A model generated the notes under the pieces. The model made no database searches, was not told the origin of the DNA, and worked only from the letters and a program-made list of their open reading frames with translations. Of a stretch of 39,579 nt of DNA, positions 17,950 through 26,368 are shown piece after piece. Source of the stretch: JBDRHL01 sp043816955 (GTDB lineage: Bacteria > Planctomycetota > Phycisphaerae > Sedimentisphaerales > CAYZTY01); the NCBI GenBank assembly GCA_043816955.1, contig JBDRHL010000059.1, positions 1-39,579 on the forward strand, in the 5' to 3' direction. A program made the position numbers and the translations under genes. Position 1 is the stretch's first letter. Each line of letters opens with the position of its first letter.

Positions 17950-18077
17950 TACAGGCATTCCTTTTGAATTTTCCGAAAAAACTGCTGGACATTAACCGCT
18001 TTGCCTGTACGGGAACTTCCAATAACTGAAGATACCAATGCAACAGACGGCAAGTTATCCTCGAAGTTTGTTTCCAT
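17949..18077 (-). CDS. Possible 42-residue ORF coupled to the binding-protein gene
   Basis: Reads METNFEDNLPSVALVSSVIG and so on to QKECL, with its stop sharing one base with the start of the binding-protein gene (TAATG). The same frame is open for a further 14 codons upstream of this ATG, with only a weak GGTGG ribosome site. It has no recognisable family. It may be a short leader, the tail of a decayed gene, or chance. Its placement immediately before an operon start is the only positive evidence. Confidence 0.25.
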   Translation of the reverse strand: METNFEDNLPSVALVSSVIGSSRTGKAVNVQQFFRKIQKECL

Positions 18078-18171
18078 AGGTTCACCACCGTCGAGCCACA
18101 GGCAGACTGCTTTCCGGCATCATAGAACCAATAGCAGCAGGCAAATCGTTTATTTGTGGGATTCAGTGCTA

Positions 18172-18200
18172 ACTTTACTGCTTTACGATTTTCACTGCAA
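18172..18200 (-). promoter_or_regulatory. Candidate sigma70-type promoter for the sugar-importer operon
   Basis: On the minus strand TTGCAG (18200-18195) and TAAAGT (18177-18172) are separated by 17 bases. It lies between the beta-helix stop and the binding-protein gene. Four to five of six bases match at each box, so this is plausible but not strong. A 7-base inverted repeat (AAATCGT at 18143, ACGATTT at 18185) overlaps its downstream side. Confidence 0.35.
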
Positions 18201-18210
18201 AGTGCGGCGG

Positions 18211-19731
18211 TTACGGACCGCTCAATAACCAGTCATCTGCAAGAATGGTAAAGTCCTTAAAATCGACCATTCTGTCTTCGTTGATGTCTCCCTCCAGATA
18301 TATCGCACCTGTCCCGGACATGTTGTTATCTATTAAATTATTTGCTCCGCTGGTTAATAAGCCTCCATATTTATTACCTCTGAGCATGTTGTCGTTTATA
18401 ACAATATAGTCGGAATTGTTCCCTGTCAAAATGCCGTATTGCTGCATCTTTGATGCATAGGGCCGGGAGTCATAACAGTTATTGCCGCCAATTGCCGAGT
18501 TTACCATATTCCACACTGCAATACCATAGGGGCTGTTATCTCGGCATATATTGTTGGAAATGACTGCATTTTCAGCCTGCCATTCTCCACCCCCCTCATA
18601 CAATATACCCGGGCCGCCGTTATCATTGCAGACATTAGAGGTTATCACCAGGTCCTGCTGATCGGCATTGACAAATATACCTGCCGAGCCCCATACCCCG
18701 GTGCCATTGTTGTGGCAGTTGTTTCCGTTCACGACTGTGTGTCTTGCGTTTGGGCCTGCTATCTTAATACCGGCAGCCCCGTTGTCGGAACAAACATTTT
18801 CGCTGATATTATTATGAATTGCAACTATCTGATCTGGCCACAAGGCAATCCCGTTGTTTATGCAGTTGCGACAATTATTTCCTATACAATTTATGTATTC
18901 TGTATTTCTTAATAGTATACCATCAGCGCAGGTATCGATCACATTGCCTATAACTGTTACATATCTATTGTCAAGTCCGGCCTTGGGGATTGCCCCCACT
19001 TCTATTCCGCAGTCGCCTATGTTTGTTATTCTATTATCTGATACCATTATATTGCGAAAGCCCTCAGCGAGGAATATTCCATTCTGTGTGTATGTTTTAT
19101 CTATAATATTTCCGGTTATCACCCCGTTTTTGTTGCCGATTACAGTAGCATCGAGATAGATTGCGGTGGCGTAAATATTCCTCAGAACACAGTTTCTTAT
19201 GACAAATCGACTGCAATCTCGAAGCCCTATCCCAATATCCCTCGCAATTTCCTCAATTAAAACACCCTCAATCAGGATATTTGAGCAGTTCAAAAGGTGA
19301 ATCCCGACGCATTGCGTTGGCGTCCAGCCGGTATTGTATTCTCGATTGCCTGTAATGTGGATATTGGCAAATCTTAAATTATACTTTCCGTCGGCTGTGA
19401 AAAAGGCAAGGTCCGTTTCGTCGCTCGGCGCCTTGATGTTGCTTGCCCACCCCTGGCCCATTATAGTGCAGTTAGAAGGCACTGTTAACCCTGAAGATAT
19501 CAGGTAGTTGCCGGGCGGGAAATATACCGTCCCGCCATCTCGGGGAACAGCGTCTATAGCAGCCTGTATTTCAGCGGTATCATCTGTTGTGCCATCGCCG
19601 ATTGCACCATAATCCTTAACATTGAAAACCTCCACTGTGCCGGCTTTTACATAACCGGAAGTTAGAAATACACACGCTATCGCGCTAACCACAAAACTGA
19701 TTACTATTCTTCTTTTTTCAAAGGTTTTCAT
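18211..19731 (-). CDS. Secreted right-handed beta-helix protein with dockerin-like tail
   Basis: A 506-residue protein with a signal peptide (about 1-30, hydrophobic IVISFVVSAIACVFLTSG). Next is the Pectate_lyase_3/GH28-GH55 type opening FNVKDYGAIGDGTTDDTAEI. Then come many beta-helix (PbH1/NosD) rungs rich in Asn ladders (for example GNVIDTCADGILLRN, ISNNICRDNSPYGIAVWN). The C-terminus (about 479-506) reads GDINEDRMVDFKDFTILADDWLL, a single dockerin-type calcium loop common in Planctomycetota secreted proteins, perhaps for surface display. Likely role: polysaccharide lyase or hydrolase, or a carbohydrate-binding protein. Catalytic residues cannot be assigned by eye. It is a close paralogue of the plus-strand gene at 32645-34171. 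The ATG has TTAGGAG nine bases upstream. A strong hairpin separates it from the LamG gene. Confidence 0.85.
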   Translation of the reverse strand: MKTFEKRRIVISFVVSAIACVFLTSGYVKAGTVEVFNVKDYGAIGDGTTDDTAEIQAAIDAVPRDGGTVYFPPGNYLISSGLTVPSNCTIMGQGWASNIKAPSDETDLAFFTADGKYNLRFANIHITGNREYNTGWTPTQCVGIHLLNCSNILIEGVLIEEIARDIGIGLRDCSRFVIRNCVLRNIYATAIYLDATVIGNKNGVITGNIIDKTYTQNGIFLAEGFRNIMVSDNRITNIGDCGIEVGAIPKAGLDNRYVTVIGNVIDTCADGILLRNTEYINCIGNNCRNCINNGIALWPDQIVAIHNNISENVCSDNGAAGIKIAGPNARHTVVNGNNCHNNGTGVWGSAGIFVNADQQDLVITSNVCNDNGGPGILYEGGGEWQAENAVISNNICRDNSPYGIAVWNMVNSAIGGNNCYDSRPYASKMQQYGILTGNNSDYIVINDNMLRGNKYGGLLTSGANNLIDNNMSGTGAIYLEGDINEDRMVDFKDFTILADDWLLSGP

Positions 19732-19800
19732 TTTAAAAATCTCCTAAATCTCGTTACGGCTGCCTATCAGAGATGTTTCCACAAAAACTTCATATATTCA

Positions 19801-19835
19801 TATAAGGGACGGCCAACTTGCGGCCGTCCCTTATA
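19801..19835 (-). terminator. Strong hairpin terminator after the LamG/PEP-CTERM gene
   Basis: A perfect 14-bp stem (TATAAGGGACGGCC with GGCCGTCCCTTATA) and 7-base loop, 25 bases past the stop of the minus-strand LamG gene. The downstream T-run is short and interrupted (a stretch of five T's about 20 bases later), so it is a strong stem with a weak U-tract. It should insulate the beta-helix gene from upstream transcription. Confidence 0.75.
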
Positions 19836-19860
19836 AACATTAGAAAACTGCACTACAGCA

Positions 19861-22053
19861 TTAGCGTTTGCGTCGGCTGGCAACCAGCCCGGCACCAATA
19901 GTCAGCAGTAACATGGTAGCAGGTTCGGGAACCGCCACAATCTGGCCCAGCTCATTGACGGTTAAAGCACTGTTATAGTAACGAACCTCATCAATGTAGC
20001 TCTGCCACTCGGCCACGCCCTTATCGCCGTGTTTGGCGCCGAGAATCCAGGTAACATCGCCATAGGCGTACAAGGGGTTGTGATTCTCATTGACGAACGT
20101 CACCAGTCCGGTCACATCATTCCACCCATAGGCGGTGTTGGTTGAGCCGTCCCAGATATACGCCATATCATGGACATCAGGCCAACTGTAGTAATCGCCG
20201 CCATGGTTGATTTGGGCATAATGCGCAGTCCAAGCACCGGCCTGAAAGTCTCCGAAACCATCTTCTGCAGTACTATAAGTCTGGTCATAGATATACCTGC
20301 GGGTATCGTCATGGGTTGCATCGCCGGCATTATCGGCATAAACATAGTGTGTCTGATTTACCCAGCGGTGCTGGGGGCCGGTTGCACGAACCCAGATGGT
20401 AAAGCTGGTATCGGCACTTGTACCAAGGTCTATTGGCAAACCGTCAGCAAAAGTTCCCTGAAGCTTACCGGCATCGGTATCAACTAACATAAATATTGCA
20501 CCTTGTTCTTCTCCGCCGACACCATCAACGAATATTGGGCTGCCGACCGTAGCCAGGTCATAACTAGACCAACTGTCTTTGCCGCGATTGCAGGGATCCT
20601 CAAAGTCCCACCTTGCTATCAGGTTGTCAGTCTGTTCCCATGGTGCCCAGGTGGTAAAACTCCATACCTGCCCTTCGAAAGTGTTGCCATCGGCTATCGT
20701 GTCAATTCGCCAGAAATATTCCTGTGACGTCGCCAGACCGCAAGGGTCAAAACTTGAGCCTGTTGTTGCCTGTTGGTACTCGGGAGAATTGGTATTGGCA
20801 TCACTAACAGCCGACTCGTCTGTACCCAAATATACTTCCTGATTATCCATAGCTGGAGCAGGTATCCACTGAAGCACAATGTCAGGGGAGATATTGATAC
20901 TGTTATCATCCGGGATTGGGTTTGAAGCAGTCGGAAGCGCTGTGGTGAAACTCCATATTTTACCCTTGATTGTCTGGCTATTGCTATCGATGGTATCGAC
21001 TCGCCAGAAATGCTCTTTGCCGGAATCAAGTAACTCCGGTGCAATATTTGAATCGGTTGTTTGTCCCCAGTGCTCGGGCGAATTGGTATTGGCGTCAGTA
21101 ACAGCCGACTCATTTGTGCCCAGGTATACCTCCTGGTTGATCATATCCAGCCCGGTCAACCAGCTTAGCGTAGTCAGCGGTGAAACGTCAGGACTGTTAT
21201 CCGCCGGGTTTGGATAAGTGGCCCACGGTGCATCGCCTATTGTAGAAGCATCACGGGCGACAATCTGGCCCAGTTGTACATCGCTTAAGGCATGATCGTA
21301 ATAACGAACCTCGTCGACATAACACTGCCATTCGAGGACCTCCTTGCGAGTGAAGGCACCGAGAATCCACGTGGCATCGCCGCCCGCCTCAAACTCTGAG
21401 TAGGGGTTCTGCATGAATGGTACTCGACCAATCACATCGTTCCAGCCGTACATGCACTTGGCAGAACCATCCCATATTAGCGCCAGGCCATGAACATCAG
21501 GCCATGTGTAGTAAGTTCCACCATGATCCATCAGGATACCGTTGTACTGGACGCTCTCTTCCCATATTGTGCCCACTATGTCGTCAGCAGCATTATAGGT
21601 TTGATCACCAATAAACCTGTATATCCTCTCATAAGTTGCATCGCCGGCGGTGCGCACACGAACATAATGCTGCTGATTTGCCCAGCGGTGCTGTGACCCG
21701 GTTGCACGGACCCAGATGGTAAAGCTGCCGTCATTGGTACTTGTACCCAGGTCCATCGGTGAACCATCGGCAAATGTTTCCTCGAACCAACCCGCATCGG
21801 TGTCGACCAGCAGGAAATGACGACCAACCCACTCCGGGTCTCCGGTAAACCCCCACCATTGATTGAGCAAGCCATCACTGACGATAACCGGCGAGTTAAC
21901 CGCTTCTAGGTCATATGAGCCCCAGCTATCCGAGCCGTCTCCCCATTCAAAATCATACCGAGCAATTAAACCACTCGTATAGTCACCGTAGCTGACAAAA
22001 GCAGCAAGAAAAAACACAGCAACGCTCAATAAAGGGATCTTCCATTTCCTCAT
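19861..22053 (-). CDS. LamG / Fn3-like surface protein with PEP-CTERM sorting signal
   Basis: A 730-residue exported protein. A signal peptide (MRKWKIPLLSVAVFFLAAF) is followed by LamG-like domain 1 (about 25-270). Two consecutive Fn3-like repeats follow, each holding QEVYLGTxESAV and YFWRIDT/HFWRVDT (about 275-370 and 370-470). LamG-like domain 2 (about 475-705) closes the body. The C-terminal 23 residues are a PEP-CTERM signal: VPEPATMLLLTIGAGLVA then RRKR. Exosortase processing and attachment at the cell surface are the known fate of such proteins. The two LamG units are clearly duplicates (both contain FTIWVRATG and DEVRYY). Start: the ATG at 22053 has GGAGG eight bases upstream; the GTG at 22068 lies within that site. 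Probably it binds carbohydrate outside the cell. Confidence 0.88.
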   Translation of the reverse strand: MRKWKIPLLSVAVFFLAAFVSYGDYTSGLIARYDFEWGDGSDSWGSYDLEAVNSPVIVSDGLLNQWWGFTGDPEWVGRHFLLVDTDAGWFEETFADGSPMDLGTSTNDGSFTIWVRATGSQHRWANQQHYVRVRTAGDATYERIYRFIGDQTYNAADDIVGTIWEESVQYNGILMDHGGTYYTWPDVHGLALIWDGSAKCMYGWNDVIGRVPFMQNPYSEFEAGGDATWILGAFTRKEVLEWQCYVDEVRYYDHALSDVQLGQIVARDASTIGDAPWATYPNPADNSPDVSPLTTLSWLTGLDMINQEVYLGTNESAVTDANTNSPEHWGQTTDSNIAPELLDSGKEHFWRVDTIDSNSQTIKGKIWSFTTALPTASNPIPDDNSINISPDIVLQWIPAPAMDNQEVYLGTDESAVSDANTNSPEYQQATTGSSFDPCGLATSQEYFWRIDTIADGNTFEGQVWSFTTWAPWEQTDNLIARWDFEDPCNRGKDSWSSYDLATVGSPIFVDGVGGEEQGAIFMLVDTDAGKLQGTFADGLPIDLGTSADTSFTIWVRATGPQHRWVNQTHYVYADNAGDATHDDTRRYIYDQTYSTAEDGFGDFQAGAWTAHYAQINHGGDYYSWPDVHDMAYIWDGSTNTAYGWNDVTGLVTFVNENHNPLYAYGDVTWILGAKHGDKGVAEWQSYIDEVRYYNSALTVNELGQIVAVPEPATMLLLTIGAGLVASRRKR

Positions 22054-22058
22054 TTCAC

Positions 22059-22127
22059 TTACCTCCACTTCTCGATAAAACTATAAACCTTACCTTTACT
22101 TAACACTACCTTTTTCCATTCTCTCAT
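22059..22127 (-). CDS. 22-residue upstream ORF coupled to the LamG gene
   Basis: A short ORF beginning MREWKKVVLSKGKVYSF with its own strong ribosome site (GGAGG, eight bases upstream of ATG 22127). Its TAA stop lies just inside the GGAGGTAA ribosome site of the LamG gene, so translation should be coupled. Its first residues (MREWK..VLS) and the GGAGG-spacer-ATG context mirror the LamG start (MRKWK..LLS). This suggests either a leader peptide or a remnant duplication of the gene's 5' end. Confidence 0.45.
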   Translation of the reverse strand: MREWKKVVLSKGKVYSFIEKWR

Positions 22128-22156
22128 TACACTTTCCTCCAAAGTTTTATTAACAA

Positions 22157-23275
22157 CTACTTTTTCTCATCAGCCCCTTTCGAATTACCGCCGGCTACTG
22201 TTGAGCCCCTTACCACAAGAACCGGATCAACCTCAATTCCTTTCGGGCCTCCGGGCTCAAACTGAAAATCTTCATCAGCGATCTTGCTGAAAAGTATTCC
22301 GCCCTGCTTACCAACTTCAAATATATTCTGATCCACCGAAGTTAAGGCGACACCGTGATGTGAAAACCAGTTGTCTACCCCTACCAGCGCAAGTTCCTGA
22401 GGCACACGAATGCCGTGCTGAATCGCCTCATGATATATTTGGATGGCAACTGTGTCATTATAGGCAAAGATAGCCGTAGGCATTGGCTTCAAGTGGAAAA
22501 TGGCCTGCAACTCCTCCTGGCTGAGCGTGGAATTTAAATAAATTTGCGGATAAAAAATTCGGTCCTCTCGAATTTCCACCCCCGACTTTGCCAACTCTAT
22601 CTGAAAGCCAAATAACCGCTCACGTCCCTTATCATAATTCGCACAGACGACGCATAAGTCCTTATGCCCAAGGTCGATAAGATGCCTTGCTGCCAGTCGG
22701 CCAACCTTAATTTGATTGGATTGAACAAAGGGTATCTCAGGGACCACACATTCGACAACGACAACTACCAGACCTCGCTCAATAGCATCCAGATAGGCTT
22801 TATAGCTGCCAAGCGAACCGGTGGTAATTATGCCGTCCACATCGCTCGACGAAACGCTTTCAACAACTGCAAGCTCCTTTGAAGCACCAAAATCACGCCC
22901 CCGCATCATGGTATCGCGATTGCTGGATCGCAGCCCTTCGCCAATTCCGTGGACAAGCTGCAATGTGTAAATATTATTCATATGAGGAGAGGTGAATAAA
23001 ACCTTGCCGGTGTGGGATCGATTTCTACTTACAAAGGTGCCCCTGCCGCGGGTTCGACTTATCAAGCCCTGTTTAGCAAGTTCGCTATAAGCCTTAGCCA
23101 CAGTTAAAGGGCTGGTTCCCAATTGCTCTGCTAATTCATTATCGGTCGATAGCCGTACACCCACAGATAACTCGCCGTTACGAATGCGGCCTTCTATAGA
23201 CTTGCTGATCTGTCTATGCAGTGGAATGCTTTTCGAACGTTTTAGCTGTAATTGGCCGGTACTGCTCTCAACCAT
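22157..23275 (-). CDS. GntR-type regulator with LacI/periplasmic-binding-like sugar domain
   Basis: A 372-residue transcription factor. The N-terminal GntR winged helix (about 15-85) shows PLHRQISKSIEGRIRNGEL, then LSTDNELAEQLGTSPLTVAKAYSEL, and ends GLISRTRGRGTFVS. The remainder is a LacI/PBP1-type effector domain: DGIITTGSLGSYKAYL, VGRLAARHLIDLGHKDLCVV, PTAIFAYNDTVAIQIYHEA, LALVGVDNW. This GntR-LacI fusion is the AraR-like class of sugar-responsive repressors. It sits between the GH4/URO-D operon and the surface/uptake genes, so a local role is likely. ATG 23275 has a GAAGG site. Possible operators lie in its own promoter region. Confidence 0.92.
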   Translation of the reverse strand: MVESSTGQLQLKRSKSIPLHRQISKSIEGRIRNGELSVGVRLSTDNELAEQLGTSPLTVAKAYSELAKQGLISRTRGRGTFVSRNRSHTGKVLFTSPHMNNIYTLQLVHGIGEGLRSSNRDTMMRGRDFGASKELAVVESVSSSDVDGIITTGSLGSYKAYLDAIERGLVVVVVECVVPEIPFVQSNQIKVGRLAARHLIDLGHKDLCVVCANYDKGRERLFGFQIELAKSGVEIREDRIFYPQIYLNSTLSQEELQAIFHLKPMPTAIFAYNDTVAIQIYHEAIQHGIRVPQELALVGVDNWFSHHGVALTSVDQNIFEVGKQGGILFSKIADEDFQFEPGGPKGIEVDPVLVVRGSTVAGGNSKGADEKK

Positions 23276-23346
23276 ACTTATACCTTCACAGTAAAGTTAA
23301 CTATAAAAAGCCGGTTATCCAGGCTATTGACTCACGTATATAACGT

Positions 23347-23375
23347 AATCTAACATTTTTGCAGGTTAATGTAAA
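23347..23375 (-). promoter_or_regulatory. Candidate promoter of the GntR regulator gene
   Basis: On the minus strand TTTACA (23375-23370), 17 bases, then TAGATT (23352-23347). The upstream stretch is A/T rich. TTAATGTA (23366-23373) overlaps the -35 and ATAACGTA (23340-23347) lies at the start site. Similar sequence occurs at 23574-23581 and 31777-31784, which would suit autoregulation. Confidence 0.35.
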
Positions 23376-23430
23376 GTAATTTCCAATTATTTTTGCAAAA
23401 ATTTTTCATTTCCCCTGTCACAGGCCTCTC

Positions 23431-23478
23431 TATTTGCGGTGTTAAAGTCCCTGCTGAAAAGCACAACCACCGCAAATA
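23431..23478. repeat. 11-bp perfect inverted repeat in the intergenic region before the GntR gene
   Basis: Arms TATTTGCGGTG (23431-23441) and CACCGCAAATA (23468-23478) with a 26-base spacer. It could be a terminator for the operon above, a transcript hairpin, or paired operator half-sites. No T-run follows on the minus strand, so a simple intrinsic terminator is not favoured. Confidence 0.55.
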
Positions 23479-23557
23479 CAAGAAGTTATGATATAAACAT
23501 ATTTAATGCCCATGGCGACCAGGAATCAGCTAACAACATGTTGATAACTATACTGTT

Positions 23558-23571
23558 TATGGTTTACCATA
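23558..23571. promoter_or_regulatory. 14-bp dyad, possible operator
   Basis: TATGGT-TT-ACCATA has six-base arms around a two-base centre. It is three bases from the stop of the hexosaminidase-like gene and next to TTAACGTA. A short symmetric site of this kind would suit a dimeric regulator, but no second copy was found. Confidence 0.3.
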
Positions 23572-23573
23572 GG

Positions 23574-26321
23574 TTAACGTAGGGGATAAACCCAGACCTC
23601 TGAAACAACAGCGTTTTCAGGAAAGCCACCCTCATATTTGAATAAAAGCTCCAAATCTCTATTCGCATAACTTTCCGGCGGCAGGGTAAACTCAAATTCA
23701 CGAGCGATCTTCTGTGGCACTAGCATTGCAGGATGCAATTGTATCTTGCCTGCCCATAATGATTGGAACCGGCTGGATTCCTGGTTCTGAAGATAGCTGA
23801 CGCGCAGACCATAGCATTTCGCTGGATCCAAGTCTGTATAATTCATTATTATGTTGGGTCGACCATACGCACGCACCTCCTGGCTATCCCGATTTGCTAG
23901 GTTATAATCAATAACAAAACAGGTCACCTCAGTAAACTCGGCAAGATGAACACACAATGGATCGGCGGAACGCTTAGGATCCCACGGTTTGTCCAGCAGA
24001 TTCTTTCGCCCGCAGTCATCATAGAACCAGTTACCCTTGTTTAATTGCGGATGCAAAATATGGTCTGTAATACGCCGGCTTTCTGATTTATCCAGCCTAT
24101 TATAGGCCAACTCGACAAGATAATCCCGAGCCCAGTCTATGCAGGTAATACAACTTCGGATTCGTTCAGCAGCTTCTATTTCCATCGCGTGATTCTCAAA
24201 CAAAAGTGAACTAAGCACACCAACCTTGTCTCGACACTGATATGACTGAGCTATTTTTTCGCTAATCTCAGAGTATCTCTTTAGGAAGCCTTTAGGCAGC
24301 GGGTAGTTTTGCTCATCCAGGAAGACTCTCTTTTGCCCCGGCGCAGCCGGCCAGATTGTCAGTCTGGTCCCACGCGGGTTAATGCTGTCTTTCCCATGGG
24401 GATATTCATTGTAACAGCCGCCATAAATATCATTCGGGCGAGCCCATCGCTCAGGTTCTGTAAAAAATGTCAACAACATCTGGCAGACATTCGGCAAATA
24501 ATCGGATTCAGCGTACCGAGACAATATATCTGCTATGGCCTGGCCGGTCTGATAATAGAGAACCATAAAATGGTCGAGATATGCACGTAATAAAAACATA
24601 GGCCAACGGAAATCCCTGTGCATGGCATCGGTTGCGTTTATGTTCATTTCCTTTGCCAGATTCAGTGTCTGTTCGGATGAGCTGTTCTTGTAAGGGTCCT
24701 GGAACATGTTTTGCTCCAGAGCACTGCACAAATGAATCCATCGACTGTCAGAAGCGAAATATCGCCGAGCATACAGAGCCATAATTTCCGTTTCTGACAG
24801 ATCAGGGTTTATATCCAGCAGTGTCCATACAAATTTGTTTACATCGTCGTGGTTGCCCTCGATATAAGGCGCAGTAGCTTCAACCTCACCGCACCTTCTG
24901 TGCGTTAATTCAACAAGGCTGAACTGGCTGTAGGGAATAATTTCCAGATGTGCGGTTTGATAAGTTCTGGTCATTCGCCAATTAAGTTGATTTTCAGAGA
25001 GACCCAGTGTCCGAAGATAATTACTATCAAACTGACAGTGCGTAATATCCAGATAACTGAAAACCGGGAAACGATTACGACTGCTCTTGCGAAGCTCCTC
25101 GACATTATCGCTGGCAGGGGAGACACAAATGTAATCAACCTGATTCTCATGGTCGAGCAAGGCCTTATACCATGCAGCGTTTTCATCTTCAGTAACCAAT
25201 TGATTGGTAACAACCAGCTTAACATTAGGATGATACTCTTTTGCAAGGTTTTTTGTTTCGACAGCAAGGTCCATAAATGTTTTTCCCCACGGTGAACACT
25301 TGCTGCAGCGACAACCGCCTGTGTCGCCCGACGGGATCAATATAATATCAAGATGGCTGAGGCTGGAAAAAACGTACCGCCGGAGGTCCAAAATCATTTG
25401 CCGCTCTTTTGGGTCGCTTGGACAGGCGTTATCACACCATTGGCCGCCATCGAGGTGGTTTTCCCAGCGGCTGTCCTCAACCAGAACATCGTTGGCAGGA
25501 ATCCAAAGGCCGTAATCCTGCCCAAGGTCCTTCCACATTTGAGGCAGTTTCATCATGACCTGCCAATAGCTTTCAAACTTGTTCTGTATGGTCTTATCGT
25601 TAAAAATAAATTGCCCATTTTTAAAGTGCATTCGTGACCATTCCTCGGCGTGCATCGGCAGATTCATCAGCAGGTTAGTACCCATAAGTGCCATATCTTC
25701 AGAGTATTCTCGCCACATGGCTTCTGTCATGTTGTCCAGTTGCGGACTCCACGTATGGGTTGCAAACATATGTCCTCGAGTTGGTTGTTTCGGGATTATC
25801 AGTTGATCCTCCCGTCCGTCTATCGGGTCGTAATACAAGGTTCCGTTTTCGTAACGCAAACAGTTCAACAGCCATCCACAGCCCAGACCGGCCGCTTTTT
25901 GATCTGAAAGACATACTAATAGATAGTTGATCTGTTCTGCTTTGCGTAACAATATCGCAATAGCTTCTCTGCGTAAAGGCAGCCGTTTTCTCACAAAGTC
26001 GTATCGCTGCTGCTTGAGGCTATTAACTGTTTTTTTCAACGGGTCGGCAATGTTTAATTTCTCAAACCACCTCCGGGCCTGCGGCGATGATCGGTCCACA
26101 ACAATAATGACGGTTTCTATTCGGCCAAAACCTTTTTTGCCCGAAGACTGGGCATCTGTTAAACTTACCAACTGTTCTGTGCCTATTACACCCAGCACAG
26201 ATCGTTTTACCAGGCGTTCCAGGCGATCCAGCAAAATGTTTTTGAACCGTCTTACTATTGGCTCTTCAGAGCCGCTAACAGCAATGCTTAGAGGCGCTGT
26301 AGTCAAAGGTATCTGTTTCAT
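23574..26321 (-). CDS. Cytosolic hexosaminidase/GH67-like glycoside hydrolase, unclassified
   Basis: A 915-residue protein without signal peptide. The start is at ATG 26321, with AAGGG seven bases upstream; the TTG at 26336 is rejected. An N-terminal alpha/beta domain (about 1-175) ends in GCGWLLNCLRYENGTLYY, similar to the GH20b/GH67-N support domain. A barrel begins with PTRGHMFATHTWSP and YSEDMALMGTNLLMNLP. A GDTGGCRCSKCSPWG motif (about 332-346) carries three clustered Cys, as in several DUF4838/GH20-GH84-like barrels. A long helical region and a C-terminal beta domain follow. It is the last gene of the GH4/URO-D operon, 47 bases after a URO-D gene. Likely role: removal of an amino sugar or uronate from imported oligosaccharide. 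The exact family is unassigned. Confidence 0.6.
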   Translation of the reverse strand: MKQIPLTTAPLSIAVSGSEEPIVRRFKNILLDRLERLVKRSVLGVIGTEQLVSLTDAQSSGKKGFGRIETVIIVVDRSSPQARRWFEKLNIADPLKKTVNSLKQQRYDFVRKRLPLRREAIAILLRKAEQINYLLVCLSDQKAAGLGCGWLLNCLRYENGTLYYDPIDGREDQLIIPKQPTRGHMFATHTWSPQLDNMTEAMWREYSEDMALMGTNLLMNLPMHAEEWSRMHFKNGQFIFNDKTIQNKFESYWQVMMKLPQMWKDLGQDYGLWIPANDVLVEDSRWENHLDGGQWCDNACPSDPKERQMILDLRRYVFSSLSHLDIILIPSGDTGGCRCSKCSPWGKTFMDLAVETKNLAKEYHPNVKLVVTNQLVTEDENAAWYKALLDHENQVDYICVSPASDNVEELRKSSRNRFPVFSYLDITHCQFDSNYLRTLGLSENQLNWRMTRTYQTAHLEIIPYSQFSLVELTHRRCGEVEATAPYIEGNHDDVNKFVWTLLDINPDLSETEIMALYARRYFASDSRWIHLCSALEQNMFQDPYKNSSSEQTLNLAKEMNINATDAMHRDFRWPMFLLRAYLDHFMVLYYQTGQAIADILSRYAESDYLPNVCQMLLTFFTEPERWARPNDIYGGCYNEYPHGKDSINPRGTRLTIWPAAPGQKRVFLDEQNYPLPKGFLKRYSEISEKIAQSYQCRDKVGVLSSLLFENHAMEIEAAERIRSCITCIDWARDYLVELAYNRLDKSESRRITDHILHPQLNKGNWFYDDCGRKNLLDKPWDPKRSADPLCVHLAEFTEVTCFVIDYNLANRDSQEVRAYGRPNIIMNYTDLDPAKCYGLRVSYLQNQESSRFQSLWAGKIQLHPAMLVPQKIAREFEFTLPPESYANRDLELLFKYEGGFPENAVVSEVWVYPLR

Positions 26322-26368
26322 GCCTCTGCCCTTCAATATATTACGGAAAAATTAAATATATCACTTAT

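Noticed and set aside
20580..21200. CRISPR or tandem DNA repeat in the LamG gene
   Set aside because: The repeated segments are diverged coding duplications (Fn3-like units), not identical short repeats with spacers.
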